From NCBI GenBank assembly GCA_949752745.1, contig OX457029.1:11261511-11325510 (forward strand): a stretch of 64,000 bases of DNA, in the 5' to 3' direction. The notes beneath the pieces are model-generated. The model ran no database searches. It was given only the letters and a program-made list of their open reading frames with translations, and had not been told where the DNA came from. Of this stretch, positions 1 to 12,083 are shown in pieces. Origin of the DNA: Protula sp. h YS-2021. Taxonomy: Eukaryota > Annelida > Polychaeta > Sabellida > Serpulidae. The position numbers and the translations under genes are program-made. How positions within the stretch are numbered: position 1 is the first letter of the stretch; every line of letters begins with the position of its first letter.

Positions 1-19
1 CAACATTTGATTGGTACAG

Positions 20-261
20 TTTTGATTTTAATAGCTTCTTTCTTTGATTGTAAGTCAAGTCACGAGTGTCGTTCTGAGGAAACAAATGCTATTGTTTCGG
101 TTGATAAAGAGGTTATTGAGCAGCCTCAGAGAACTGATATTTGTATCGATTTTTTGCGTGTTTTTCTATTGATTTTTATGGAAATGGCTTTTATATCTTT
201 GTTGTTCGCTCAATGCGCTAGTGGAGTACAGTCATATTTTGGACAGGAAAAGGGTGCTTAA
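20..261 (+). CDS. 3'-terminal exon of an unidentified gene (partial)
   Basis: The open frame runs from the left edge to a TAA at 259-261 and has no ATG near its beginning. A candidate acceptor (..GGTACAG) ends at base 19, so this looks like the last exon of a gene entering from the left. It encodes about 80 residues: a hydrophobic start, a polar stretch with several Cys and Glu, then one strongly hydrophobic segment (around FLRVFLLIFMEMAFISLLF) that could be a final transmembrane helix, and a short polar tail. An AATAAA follows 29 bases after the stop, which supports a true gene end. I do not recognise the family; a multi-pass transporter C-terminus is possible, and a chance open frame is not excluded. 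Confidence 0.3.
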
Positions 262-289
262 ATACATTAAAATATGCAAAAAAGTTGTA

Positions 290-295
290 AATAAA
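290..295 (+). promoter_or_regulatory. Candidate polyadenylation signal AATAAA
   Basis: An exact AATAAA lies 29 bases downstream of the stop codon of the leftmost open frame, at the spacing expected for a short 3' UTR. Its function is inferred from position only. Confidence 0.35.
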
Positions 296-317
296 TACAA
301 AACGTAGTTACGTTAGA

Positions 318-700
318 CTGAGTAGTGAGGCGACTGTTTTGTTTACTTCCGTAGTCAGAAGTGTTTTATATTTGCTCCTGTAATATGAAGGGTTCTTATA
401 TTTGGTTGTGTGATGAGAAGTGTTTTATGTTTGCATGTTCAGTAAGAGGGTGTGTTTTGCTTATTTGTGTAGTGGAAGGGTCTTTCATGTTTGATCGGGA
501 AGTGAGAAATGTGTTTTAAGTTTGCTCCTGTGGTGGCTTATGTGCTTTTTTATCCGTACTTGTAGTAAGAATTTTGCTGATGTAGTGAGGAAGATGTTTT
601 GGGTTTGTTCATCGAGTGAAATGGATATTTTACGTTTGATCGTGCAATGAGAAGGGTGCTTTATATTTGCTGGTAAAATGAGGATGTTTTATGCTCATTC
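318..700. repeat. Diverged tandem repeat, unit about 40 bp
   Basis: Roughly nine degenerate copies of a motif resembling GAGAAGGGTGTTTTATATTT-GCTCCTGT follow one another, with strong substitution between copies. It lies downstream of the leftmost gene end and before the SEC14L 3' end. No coding capacity is seen. Confidence 0.6.
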
Positions 701-890
701 CATTAACACATATTTTTAAAGGTTAATCGAATCAAGAAATAGAATAAAGGCACAATTTCAATTCAGCTTTTGTATATAATCTATTTACTCAAAATTATTC
801 AACTGCGGAACTACTTTTGTATTTGATATTAACATCGGACTACACAGCCATTGTTTATGAATATAGAAACTATCAAAATACATACTAAAA

Positions 891-1029
<139 letters not shown>

Positions 1030-1321
1030 GGACTTTACCGACGCTTTGGAGAGGTGCAGAATTAAAAGCTAAAAGGAAACAATTTGTGCTTTTTTGTAAG
1101 TTTTGTGATGCTTGCTCGTGTGTACTTTTACCAATGTTCTCAAGCCCATATTCTTCTTCTTTTTGCTTGTGTCCATCAACAGTTTGTTTCAAACCAGTGC
1201 ATTTCATTAAATCAACTCCTTAACTTATTGGGTCAATCAGCATGTACATAGCTATATGTCCTATATTCAGTTACAATGACCGACGCTCCATTGTATTTTT
1301 GTTTAATATTTTCTTCCACCG

Positions 1322-2235
1322 CTATTCGTTTGTTAGTTGATTGTCTGAATATTCTGCGTTCATTCTTTCATCACCTTGTTCTTCTCCATCGCTGAGTTCA
1401 TCTAGAGCCTGAGTTTCTATTGTGTAGTAAACATCTTTGCCGTGGAGCCAGCTATATGTGTTGTCGAACGTGAACACGTCTGAAACAAACGAAGCAATGC
1501 ATGAAGTGGCCAATGTGCATATTATGAGTGTAATCTTATGCCAGTCCAAGGTTGAACTTTTGTACTACAGCGAAACCCCGCTATTAGGGACAAAAAGTTA
1601 CTGAATAATTGTGTCCCTAATGGCGGGGTGTCCCCAACTTCGAGGTCCTGTTAATTTGAGTTCTATCTGAATATTGAAATTTTGATTATTTTAACTTTAT
1701 CAGATAGCAAAAGTTCGTTTCGTTTTCTTTTCACTCTACCCATATTCAGTCGTAACACTTATTATAAACACAAGTTTAATTTACTATTAACTGAGTATAA
1801 AGACAATGAATTACTTGCTCCTTTATACACATTTTAAAAGACGGAGTACATGCCAATAGGGATAAGTCGTATAAAGTTTCTCTCTTGAGCACACATCTTT
1901 TGTAATATGCCCTATTGTCTTCACATGCACTGTGTTCAATGTAGTGTACTCAATACCCACAGATAACAACACAGAAAAACAAAAGCTACCGAGTAACAAG
2001 CTGATAGGGGTTGTTTATATAACGCACAAAATATGGACAGCAATTTGACTGTTCACAATAGAGGGGTTGTTTTAAATGTGTAATCGAACCCTGTGGCGTT
2101 TTAAAACAGACAGAAAAATGCTGTCCATAATTCAGGGGTGTCCATAATAGAGGGGTGTCCATATCCGGGGTTTCACTGTATATTAAACCTCTGCTACATC
2201 AGCAGTTTTCCTTTGAAAGGCGGTGTGGGAAACCC

Positions 2236-2323
<88 letters not shown>

Positions 2324-4722
2324 TAACATGAACAAATGTGGAAATATATTTAAATAATTTCCTGACACAGCTTAGGTAGCTTCCGCGAGTGAGGTAATGA
2401 CTGCATCTTGGAGTACATATGTAACACTCTATTTAAATAATTTTTAGAAGTAGCTTACAGGTAGCTTCCTCGCCGGAGTTAATGACTCCATCTTGGGGTA
2501 CTAGGCTTGACTCGTACTTATCTAAACCAATCACGTCCTCTCTCTTGTTATCTGCTGTTCTTCGAGAAATTTTGAATTTGATGTCGTGGTTGCTCGTCCA
2601 GAATATATACCTAAACAGAGTCTCATATTCACATAAAATATTGACTATAAATTAAGGCAGTTTTTTTATACCGAAACAACCCATTACAATTAACCTCCTA
2701 ATCAAATCTAACAGGCATGAATACCCTACAAAACTGCCGACGCATAAACGACGTCGTTAATCTCTAAATTGCATCGGCAGCGTTGGCAGCGGATTTGAAA
2801 CATCGTTTATACGTCGGATATACGGCGGAATATATACGCATTTTTAGAAACATCGTATATGCATCGAAAATGCGTCGGAAAAAAGATGCCGATATTGCCA
2901 ACGCGTATTATACGTATTATTTTATACGTCTATAAAACGCATATTTTCCTATGTATAAACGACGTCGGAAATACATCGGAAAAAAGATGCCGATATTGCC
3001 AACGTGTATTATACGTATTTTTTATACGTCTGTAAAACGCATATTTTCCGATGCTTATTCGACGTCGGAAATTTATCGATTGATGTTTTGTAGGGGACAT
3101 TATGAGGAATCAATAGTGGAGCATTATGAATATACTTCAAAATTATCAGCTGCCTCAATAAACTATCCCTCAGCAAACATAAAGGAGACAAAAAGACAAT
3201 ACTAATAACTAAATTTAAAAGCACCAGCGGTAACAAAAAAAAACGAAAATGTAAGAAGTAAACTTTTTGGGACGAAATAGAAACGTTAGACCACTTAATT
3301 ACACTGTCGAAGCAGCACCAGCCGCCGTGGAGTAGAGGTATGTTCCGCGCCTGGGATGCAAGAGGTCCCCGGTTCAAACCCGAGTAAGTACTAGTGTTCA
3401 GTTGCAATATATAAATATGCTATGATGTATATTAATATGCTATGGTGTATGTATGAATATGTGATTTATGAATGGTTGGTAAGGGTTCAATGGGTCAGTT
3501 AAGGTTAGAAACAAATGCGCACACGCATTTTTATACGTCTAAAAACGCATATTTTCTGATTGTCACCTTGTCGGAAATGCGTTGGAAAACCTGGGAAATA
3601 TGCATTTTATACGTATAAGAATCATCGAAAGTTCGTCGGAAATGCATCGGAATATAAACGTATTGGTAATACGTCGGATATGCGTCGAATATATGCATAA
3701 AAAATTCGTCGGAAAATATGCCCATAAACGACTAATAAACGATGAGCAAAACGGAAAAAATATGCGTATATCCGACGTATGTTGCCGATATTGCCGACGC
3801 ATTTTATATGCATCTCTGGCGTCGAAGAATTTGTAGGGTAAGCGCCAATGTCAGTGCATAAGTTTTTTATTTATGTTCGCGAACCTTTTCAGAGTATTTG
3901 AGCCATAAGACAAACCAAAAACTTTAAAGAATAACTATTTTACCGCAACTGGACATTCTTGTTCACTTGACACTCGACTTCTGCGACTTGTCTGGCATCG
4001 ACGTGTACTTTTTTTATTTTGGATTCTTCCACTGGCTGTTTGATATAGTATTCCTGTGGTACTTCTCCGCCTAAAGGAATCTAAATCCCAATATTATAAC
4101 ATAGAGTACTTAGTTCTTCGTGGATGGCAATGCACACGTGAAATGCTTGTAAACGAAGCGCCTAATCCCTTTCAGAAATGTTTCGGTTCGATTATCTTTT
4201 AAAGGCCGAAAGACTCTAGGCATATTTGATGTAACCCGTTGCATACGATTCGCTAGACACTGTTAAAAGTAAGAGACGACAGAGGGAGCAGGCAATCCAG
4301 CGGTTGTCTGGTGATCAATATACGTTCACTTCACCGCATGAAAATACACATATAAACGATGCCGGAACCGTTAATCACAGGGATATTCATCCAATATATG
4401 TGGTTATCCGGATTACTCGTCGTCATATTTAAATTACTTCAACGGATGAGTCAAACCCATAGCGCCTTACATTAAACGATGGGCAGTCTGCACATTAACA
4501 GTCTCATTAATTTTTCTTTATCGAATGTTTAACAGAACCAAACACAGAGAAAAAATTTGCTATAAACAAAGAAGAGGGTGTGGGGAGGAGTGAATACCCA
4601 CACAATTTATATATTCGACAAATCTGATCTCACTTTAATATCGGCTTGGCAATTTCCACCCTCGCTAGGAATACTCAACTACAGTTTTAAAAATAGCTCA
4701 AAATTGTTCAGATATTATTTCG

Positions 4723-4762
<40 letters not shown>

Positions 4763-7700
4763 TCATTATTATTTAGTTATTACTTAGAATTATTATTGCC
4801 TCATTATTTTTACTACTTTCACTCACTATTGAGCTGCAGTACTCATCGCCATTGACGGGATCCGCTTTTGTCCCTCCCCAGTGAATAGGCAACTCAGTGG
4901 CATCTATGTCCTCCAATAATCTCTCCTTGTAACTACCTAATAATACATAACGTCAATGAATCCGCAACAGCGGACCGGTAAACACACCTTTCTATAATCT
5001 AACATCAAAAAGAGTGTCTTCAATATTTAGAGTAAATAGGTAACTTAGCGGCGTATATATATTCCAATAATCTCTCCTTGTAATTGGGAGGGATTAACAC
5101 GCAATGTAAATAAAACACTTCATTTAGAACCGATCAAAATAACTGATAGCGTATGTGCGATGAAAATTTGCTACGCTCTTTCACATCTAAATGTTGCTTG
5201 TAGATTTGGGAATTAAGTGAGTAAAATTGACGGTTATACTTCTGTAATGCCTGTATCCGTCGTTGAGACAAATTTTAGCAACATATAATCAATATAACGA
5301 TTTTTTTTTGAGATGGCAAATAAAAGCTGCATGGCATCTACCTACCTGCTAAAACAACGATTCGCTTTCGTGTTTCCTCGTGTAGAAATGGTTTAACCAT
5401 ATTGAGAAGCACTGGAAAGAATTTTGGGGCTGAAAATGAATAAGTAATTCCTCGTATATTACATTAGACTCTATCGTTTCAAAGTTTATTAACACTTTAA
5501 TACTCTCCAAAAAATTCGGACAAAGCGCCTATTGGGTAATTTGAGAACAAGTGTGAAGAATCCATTTCGTCACAAAGGGGTGGGGGTGTTGGGTAATTTG
5601 ACACCAGACACTTGACAGCAGAGTTTCATTTCCGTCACTCCTTGTTTAGGGTCGTTAAAAATTTATGGACGGGTATGGCAATCAGTTTGTATTTGAGCGC
5701 CCCCTCCGCGGAAATACCCTTGAAACTCATCGTAAAAACTTTTGCGCATTCATGTCGAAAATAACCGTCGTAAACAGTCACCTTAGGTAAGCAGACTAAT
5801 TGAATACTGAGCACAAATACTTCAAGAATTTAACAAACGCATTGGTTCACCATTGACAATGTAGGTCCTCAGTAGTGACTCGGGGTAGTTGTCCTGAGCC
5901 ATTCGTATTGACTGGAAAATAGTACTTACTCCTGAAAACCAAAATAATGCATAAATATAGAATAAATGACAACAAAGGAAAAGAATGATTATTAAAGCAT
6001 TCTGGAAACTTGTGAAGTATCATGCAACATTGCAAGCATTATGGAATATTGTAAAGCATTTTGGAATACTGTGCAGCATTGTTGAACAATGAAAACATTA
6101 TGAAAATTATCAAGCATTGTGGAAAAGTGTAAAGCACAATGGAAAATTGTAACGCAATGTAGAACATTGTAAGGTATTATAGAATATTGTAAAGCAGTAT
6201 GATATACTATAAAGTATTATTGAGCATCGTAAAGCATCATGGTTACTATGGTTAATATTACTTGACGTTGCACTACACATTTTTTTAAAAACTCACTAAA
6301 CATTGCAAAACATTAAGGTAAATTGTTAACATTATTGTATATTACTAAGTGTTATATTAAATTAAATATAGCCGTTAAACCATCGTTACTTGACCATATG
6401 CTATAGTTTCTTGCACTTTATGATTAAAACTCACACCGGTGCTTTATTTATCACTACTTATTGAAATATTTTTCTATAAGACGATTCAACTAAACCTGAA
6501 ACGGCGTTTTATGAAAAATTTTCAGTATTTTAATATTTTATATATTTGCCTTTTATTCGGTACATGTTTGATCTGAAAGAACGAGTACTTACACTAAACC
6601 TTTACATTTGCATTAGGAAAAAAGATAAAACATTACTGCTTTTTCTTTGAAACATTTTCATTAATATATGTTTGATTAAGTATGAAATCTGCAAGAGCAT
6701 TGCAAAACATGCCGCTTGAATTACACTTTATGTAATATATGTGGAGAAACATACAGTTTAAGTTGACATAGGTTCTAGTTACCTGGCCTGAACATACGTG
6801 ATAAACCAAAATGTTCCAGGTCCATTATCACGGAAGATTTTTCGATGCGTCTGCCAAGCTGCAGCGAAATAGAATAGATATTCACCAAAAAAATCTTAGA
6901 AGAAAGGAAATGGAAAAATTCTGCTCTTAGCTCTTTTTAATCTTTAATGTATGGGGCAGTATAAAATATCCGGTCAGGTAAAATATAAATTCCTAGTCAT
7001 ATAAAAATCTCAATTTCTAACCATACGAAAGATAAATTCCCATCATAAGTAATATGAAATCCTAGTCAATTATGCATCGTTTCTTTTATTGTGTTTTTCA
7101 CGGTCACTAATTTATGCTCAATCTTATTTCTGCACAGAATAAGTGTGCCAAGTAAAAATTTTAACAAGATATTAGTTTGAAAGGTTCACTACGGTCTCGC
7201 TGATTGCTCAAATTGACAATACTTTAATAATTTTAAACATGTAATGATTTCGCAGTATAACGTTTTTACTTGTGTTTTTCCCTGTTATGGAATAGGTCTA
7301 ATTGAACTAACGTTTTACCTTTTGTGACTGTGCTTTACACAGCGTTTCACTAATTTCTTTTCTGTATATGTATTGTTTTAGATGATCCCGTTTTGTGGCA
7401 GAGAGCTGCAAGCCTGAAAGTGTTGTGTACACCAGTTGTGGTTCATATCAGAAGTACTATTTACTGTGTTCACAACGACTATTCGACATGAAAAAAGACG
7501 AAATCATCTTTGTAGGAAAAAAGAAGCGAACATCATTTGCCACCAAACTTCAAAAGGTATGCATGGGAGACCGTGACACATTATGACACTAGATACAGGC
7601 GTTTAGCGGGGGTGCAATGGAAGGCAGCGGTGCCATCGTTATGTATATATATGCATACCACGAGAATACACTGGTAACGTTCTTTATAGTATCACCGATC

Positions 7701-10507
7701 TAGTTCTGCTTAGCTAGAGCTTTGTCCCGCCGTTTCTAGTGTCCCAATGTAGTTCCGTCTACTTACTACATTTTGAATACATACAAGTTAGTGGTGTCAT
7801 TAAGAGACTTTGAGAGTACATTTTTGTCTTAGTTACTTCAACAAGCAATTAGTAATTGTTTCAGACAATAAACCAATTGGCTGTGCTTTTAGAAACATGT
7901 CTGCACTATACACGCATTGAATGAAAGAACATTATTCAATGCGGAAGTTTGTTTTACAATGACCTGGCACTTCAAAGGAAAAATTGAAATATACCAAGTT
8001 TGTTTTAGAATGATCTGGCACTAGAAAGGAAAAATTGAAACATACCAATATATATTTCTAGTAAATTTGAATACGTCCGTGTCTTTTCTTCATAATACGC
8101 TGGTATTGGAAGTTTTCAAAAACAAACCGATGTATTATTAATGCTACTAGTAATAATACAACTAATATTGTGCCATTATTTGTTTATCTATTTATCTGTT
8201 GTCAGCAGAATACCTTTAGTATCAACGTGGGCTAGGGCATAGATCCACACTGGATGTCCTCCTTTATCATAGCCACAATGCCCTCCTATATTGTATTTCT
8301 CGAGAACCTCGGGGCACTTCCAGTTTGTTAATATGTTGTCCACGTCAAAATCTCTTCTCCAGTCAACATGCTAGAAATAAAGGTTCGACCAAATTTTACA
8401 AATGCCAGTTTCACAAGATCCTAGAACAAATTACCCCCACAATAGCAAAACGAACTTCAATATCGAAGGGAAGGAGCACTGTTTTTGAGGTAATAAGTTC
8501 TTGTATATGAACTCATTTTTATGCATGAACGGCATGTTTTTTTTTGGTTAACAGAAGGTTATAAAAGTGTTGTTGAGTAAAGGAATTGAAATTTGTCCAA
8601 TGGCGGTTGCTCTTTTGGCTAAATAGTGGGATGCGGGAGTGAAATATTTTTTTCGCACTGTAAAGTTTAAGTTCATTCATCAAAAAGTTCTTAAGTACCA
8701 ATGATTTCATTCATATATTTCAGCGCGATACAACTTGCGACTGTTTTCATACTGCCATTGTAGCAATGTACAACACCATATGCTGTGGGCTGAGTAGAAA
8801 CTGAGTAAAAAACCACTCGGGTTGAATACGAAAGCAGTCACTCGTGCTGGTTTTTATTCACGGGAAACCACCTCGATGTGTATCGCATTTTCAAGGTAAA
8901 ACACTCATGACTTCTCATGTATATCACATTCATATGTTTTTTTCTATTTCAATTCTATGAACAAAAAAATCAACTACGTGAGACGAACAATACTCAGTGT
9001 GAATGAAGTTAAACTCAGGTTGCTGATACAAGTAACTATTCGCTCTTGTAATCCCCTCATGTCCTTGTACTACTGGTTCGCACTTCAAAAATGTAAAAGA
9101 TTCTTTAGAAACCTATGTAGTTCCATGTGTACAAACAATATTTAATATAGGAAAAAATCGTTGGGCTTGGTGCTTTGTATTGGATTGGGACATGAGTGAA
9201 AGGCCTGTGAACGAACCGACCATGAGTGTCCGAATCCAATACAAAGCACAACAGCACCATGGTCTAGCGCTATTATAACACACGCAATCATGTCTTTGAT
9301 AGCTCAGCAGAGCAGACGTAAACTTCTTTTACCTCTCACATACTTTCTTGTACTGTGAGGACGCTTGTGCATTGCCTGGCAACTTTCGTTACGCAAAGCA
9401 AAAACGGCTTCGTCACAAAGCGTTCATCGTCACGTTGGCTTATACCTGTGACGTTCAGGTTAATGCGGTGAGCCAAATTTCGTACTTGGTTAGAGAACGC
9501 AAAATTTAGTTATCATTTCTTTATACGGACGTGTATTGTCACTGAGGTGCATATTATAATACACAATAAACAATCAATGGGGAAAGTTTAAAATGTGTCA
9601 ATTTGAGTGGCGTGACTGGTCAGACTATGTACCTTAAATATCTATCTTTATCTTTAATATAAAAACTACATATAGTCGGTACACTGAGCATGAAACGAAA
9701 CTTCTTTGTTTCTTTGTTATCTTCATGCTTCAGAACAAATGTGAGTGAAAACGGGTCTGTGACATAAGGAACTCAAATCGTTTCTATTTTCGGCTCAGAT
9801 AATAACATGAATTACATTACCTTGCGGATCATATCTTCTGCCTTTGCTAAGTCGAACTGACGGGCTGAAAGTTAAAAAATTGCATTTTGGAAAAATGTAT
9901 CTCTGCTTTGATTCTGAAAAACAGTAAAGCTTTTATAAGTATGCACAATGCTAGGCACATGACTGTAATGTTCGTTCAAAGGTTTACCTAAAATACTTTT
10001 AACACTTTTAACACTCCCATATTTTGCTTTGGTTACATAAACAACTATTCTCTTTCCATCAAATGTATATAATCATCGCTATTGATTCAGTACTGATTAA
10101 TCATTGATTAACCATTTAGTGATGTACATAAGTCCTGTTCTGGGCAGATACTAAAAATAAGCCTATCGGAAGAAAAAAAACTAGCGCTTGCCTTTCAACC
10201 AGCGAACCAAATAAAAGTCATCGTGTTCGGGGAGAAGTATATCCATGACGCTACTTCGAAACTACAAAATAAGAAACATGTACATGAATAGTGACTCAAA
10301 GAAGCTCTACTCTCACGTTTCCAATATGAGATTAACATTTCAAAAAGCTTAACACTCAGTTTAACTATTGACATGCGGGCAAACGTTTTAAAACGTTAGC
10401 AACAATTAACACAAAAACGATATTTTTCAGCTCACCTTCTTTAACTTGGCGTATTGAGTTTCGTTGATTCCCAGCTCCTCAAGTAATTCTTTATCCAAGG
10501 CTGACAT
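1322..10507 (-). CDS. SEC14L: SEC14-like lipid-transfer protein (CRAL-TRIO + GOLD), 12 exons
   Basis: Exons in coding order: 10507-10436, 10261-10192, 9864-9821, 8370-8214, 7413-7319, 6858-6783, 5931-5851, 5429-5346, 4936-4827, 4080-3944, 2610-2459, 1479-1322. All phases agree and the total is 1236 bases (411 aa; human SEC14L2, from memory, is 403). Residues about 1-65 are a CRAL-TRIO N-terminal helical region (HDDFYLVRWLKARQFDLAKAE). Residues about 80-255 are the lipid-binding CRAL-TRIO fold (GGHCGYDKGG, IMDLEHFGL, DNYPESLLRTYIVNAPKFFP, LPIHWGGT). Residues about 285-400 are a GOLD domain ending VFTFDNTYSWLHGKDV, then an acidic tail. Family members are cytosolic and exchange phosphatidylinositol, tocopherol or squalene-pathway lipids; the ligand cannot be read from sequence. 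ATG choice: first Met before exon 2, protein length fits. Intron 2 uses a GC donor. Introns 8 and 11 hold decayed copies of adjacent exon ends. Which vertebrate SEC14L paralogue is closest was not determined. Confidence 0.95.
1568..2178. mobile_element. Tigger/pogo-like MITE in SEC14L intron 11
   Basis: Ends are inverted: left CAGCGAAACCCCG, right CGGGGTTTCACTG, each flanked by TA as expected of a TA target duplication. Internal arms repeat the same theme (AGGGGTGTCC, CCCCGCTATTAGGGAC). The CAGT-GAACCCCG type end with TA duplication is typical of pogo/Tigger-class elements. There is no transposase frame, so it is non-autonomous. Confidence 0.65.
2237..2320. repeat. (TAA)n microsatellite
   Basis: About 27 uninterrupted AAT/TAA triplets, immediately inside SEC14L intron 11. 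The antisense poly-Leu open frame is an artefact of the repeat. Confidence 0.95.
2371..2415 (-). repeat. Decayed copy of SEC14L exon 11 end and its 5' splice site
   Basis: On the minus strand this stretch mirrors the true exon 11 end at 2502-2455: both read TAC(T/C)CCAAGATG(C/G)AGTCATTA ... GGAAGCTACCT followed by (GT)AAGC. The copy lies about 85 bases into intron 11 and has lost the GT of the donor. It is a partial exon-junction duplication, not an exon. Confidence 0.7.
2724..3838. mobile_element. Fold-back/MITE-like element made of CGTCGG sub-repeats, with nested insertion
   Basis: Left end CCCTACAAAACTGCCGACGC and right end GTCG..TTTGTAGGG are inverted and flanked by TA on both sides. The body (2740-3090 and 3520-3830) is built from palindromic sub-repeats such as GACGTCGGAAATACGTCGG and TATACGTC. 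Between them, about 3096-3520, is unrelated DNA containing a tRNA-like SINE head, probably a nested insertion. Several antisense open frames here are shadows of the sub-repeats. It lies in SEC14L intron 10. Confidence 0.6.
3318..3392 (+). mobile_element. tRNA-derived SINE head
   Basis: The stretch GTGGAGTAGAGGTATGTTCC ... GGTTCAAACCC resembles RNA polymerase III box A followed about 40 bases later by box B, as in tRNA-derived SINEs. No convincing cloverleaf with paired acceptor stem forms, so I call a SINE or tRNA relic rather than a tRNA gene. Confidence 0.45.
4727..4783. repeat. (ATT)n microsatellite
   Basis: Imperfect ATT triplets in SEC14L intron 9, just downstream (in transcription sense) of exon 9. 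Confidence 0.85.
5041..5098 (-). repeat. Decayed copy of the SEC14L exon 9 start
   Basis: On the minus strand this reads AATTACAAGGAGAGATTATT-GGAATATATATACGCCGCTAA-GTTACCTATT, matching the first ~55 bases of true exon 9 (4936-4882: AGTTACAAGGAGAGATTATT-GGAGGACATAGATGCC..TTGCCTATTCAC). It lies in intron 8, 105-160 bases upstream of the true exon. The AG acceptor is lost. The frame still shows KERLLEY in place of KERLLED. Confidence 0.7.
5985..6345. repeat. Diverged short tandem repeat, unit about 22 bp
   Basis: Degenerate units around GTAAAGCATTATGGAATATT recur about 15 times in SEC14L intron 6. No coding potential or conserved site was seen. Confidence 0.6.
7945..8048. repeat. 52-bp tandem duplication
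   Basis: Two adjacent copies of a ~52-bp unit containing GTTTGTTTTA(C/G)AATGA and AAAGGAAAAATTGAAA(T/C)ATACCAA, with few differences. It lies in SEC14L intron 4. The minus strand of one copy carries a pyrimidine-rich CTAG acceptor-like sequence, but no coding frame follows. Confidence 0.8.
9170..9249. repeat. Inverted repeat (hairpin) in SEC14L intron 3
   Basis: Arms GTGCTTTGTATTGGATT and AATCCAATACAAAGCAC are exact inverted copies, extended by further partial pairing (GGGACATGAGTG / CATGAGTGTCC), enclosing a short loop. It could be a tiny MITE or a structural RNA hairpin. No flanking duplication was seen. Confidence 0.7.
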
Positions 10508-10659
10508 GTTTTTCGGGTAGCTGTAATTTCGATAACAGTTTTTACTGTGTATGTAAGCATTGCTACTAATCTCAACGTTGTAAGATACGACGAGTGTTGG
10601 TTGCACCCCCTTCTCATGCAATAAGGGCCAGTGTAGAGTTTCGCAAGCAAGATTCACAC

Positions 10660-10985
10660 CATCGTCAAACAGGAAACAACATGACGAATATAAAGAACAG
10701 CCTCGACATTTCCAGCCATGACTGCGTTTTCTGAACAGGTTATTTGGTTTCGACTCCCTACAAGCGTCTCAGGGCTTCTGCCCAAAATTGGGAATTGAGA
10801 GAATGAGTCTGTTGATTTTGCGATGAGTATCCGATGCCATTCCTCATTCAAAGCTTGTCTGAAATGTACATATGTCAGAGGCGGAGACGTTTATGTGCGC
10901 ATCTTCCGAACGTAGCCCATAAATATTCGACAGGATTCAAGCCTTAAGGTTCAGCCGCCACTGGACAGTATAAATGTTTTTGCGA
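10660..10985 (-). pseudogene. Tc1-like transposase C-terminal relic
   Basis: Read on the minus strand with frame changes, the stretch gives the characteristic Tc1/mariner C-terminal order: WPA, then NPVEYLWATFGR (usual form NPIE.LW), then LNEEWHRI, then a Leu/Arg-rich end. Stops and frame jumps interrupt it. It lies just upstream of the SEC14L start codon, so it is probably promoter-proximal TE debris. Confidence 0.7.
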
Positions 10986-12083
10986 TATAGGTAATTCAAT
11001 CATTCAATCTTTTATATAGGCCATGCTGGACATTACAGATATCAGCTTCTAATTGTCTTCGGTCACATTTACAAATATGTATGATTCGGAGTTATCTGAT
11101 TTTTAATTTTAGTCTTTGGGTAATCTCTGCTGATAAATGGCATCTATCCAAAAAAGGGTTAATACACGCAACAGAACTTTTTAAATAGTAAGCTTGCTTT
11201 GGCTCGATTGATTTCAAAGTGTAAGAACAGCGTTCTCTAACTGACTTCGTACTTTATATAAGCAAAAATTGGTGGAATCGTGGCAATTTTTGTGATATCG
11301 TAATTTCAAAGTAACTTTTTTCAATTCACTGTTAAAAATGCATTTAATGGACTGCCCAGTCAAAGCATTCTTTGGATACAACACTTACTTTTTTCGGCTA
11401 GCACCTGGGAATTAAAAATAAAGAAATAAATCAGGAAAAAATACAGAACGTCATTTTTCTCATAAACTTTGTAATTTTGAGTTAACCCTTTACATGAGGT
11501 AGAAAATTAATTTGTGACATTGTTCAAAGGCGTTTATCAATCGAATTCCGCTCTTTATTAATTTCAAAGTGATTTTAAAGTGTTTTGTTCAGTCTCTCCC
11601 ATAGATGTTTTACATTCAAAAACCGGAAACTTGTTTTTTTCTCCAGGATCTGAGTCGAAACCTTGTGCTTGCTTACTGAACTTACTGTTTTGTTGTATAA
11701 TGTTCAGAGATCATACATCGTCGTGTACGATCCGCCGCGTGTTGTCGAAAACGGTCTAGTTGTACAGTTCTGCACTTTTCGCCAAAAGCAAGTTACGAGC
11801 GATCCTGGTTCAGGGATGTGGTGGAGGGGGGGGGAAGTGCAGGACACTGGATAGCATGTGTATTATTTCAAAAATTCTCATGCGTTTGTGTCCTTAAGCT
11901 TTTGTCAAGCTTCGTTATGTTGAAATCATAAAATAATAAAATAATTTCGAGCGGTTGTCCAACGAACTAGTAAGAGACGGCTATGGTAGGAGGAGCATAT
12001 GTCACAGACACATACTATAGCAGCCCTAGTTAAATCTTTTTATTAGTTTATTTTGAAATTCATTTGCACTGTCTACATTAATG

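Noticed and set aside
7395..7586. Plus-strand exon-like frame with AG before and GTATGC after
   Set aside because: It overlaps SEC14L exon 5 on the other strand, whose acceptor and codons explain the constraint; no plus-strand gene chain was found.
10427..10770. Open minus-strand stretch of about 110 codons, Cys-rich, in frame upstream of the SEC14L ATG
   Set aside because: The upstream part is not family-like, and the Met at 10507 gives the expected SEC14L N-terminus; the extension is taken as 5' UTR lying by Tc1 debris.
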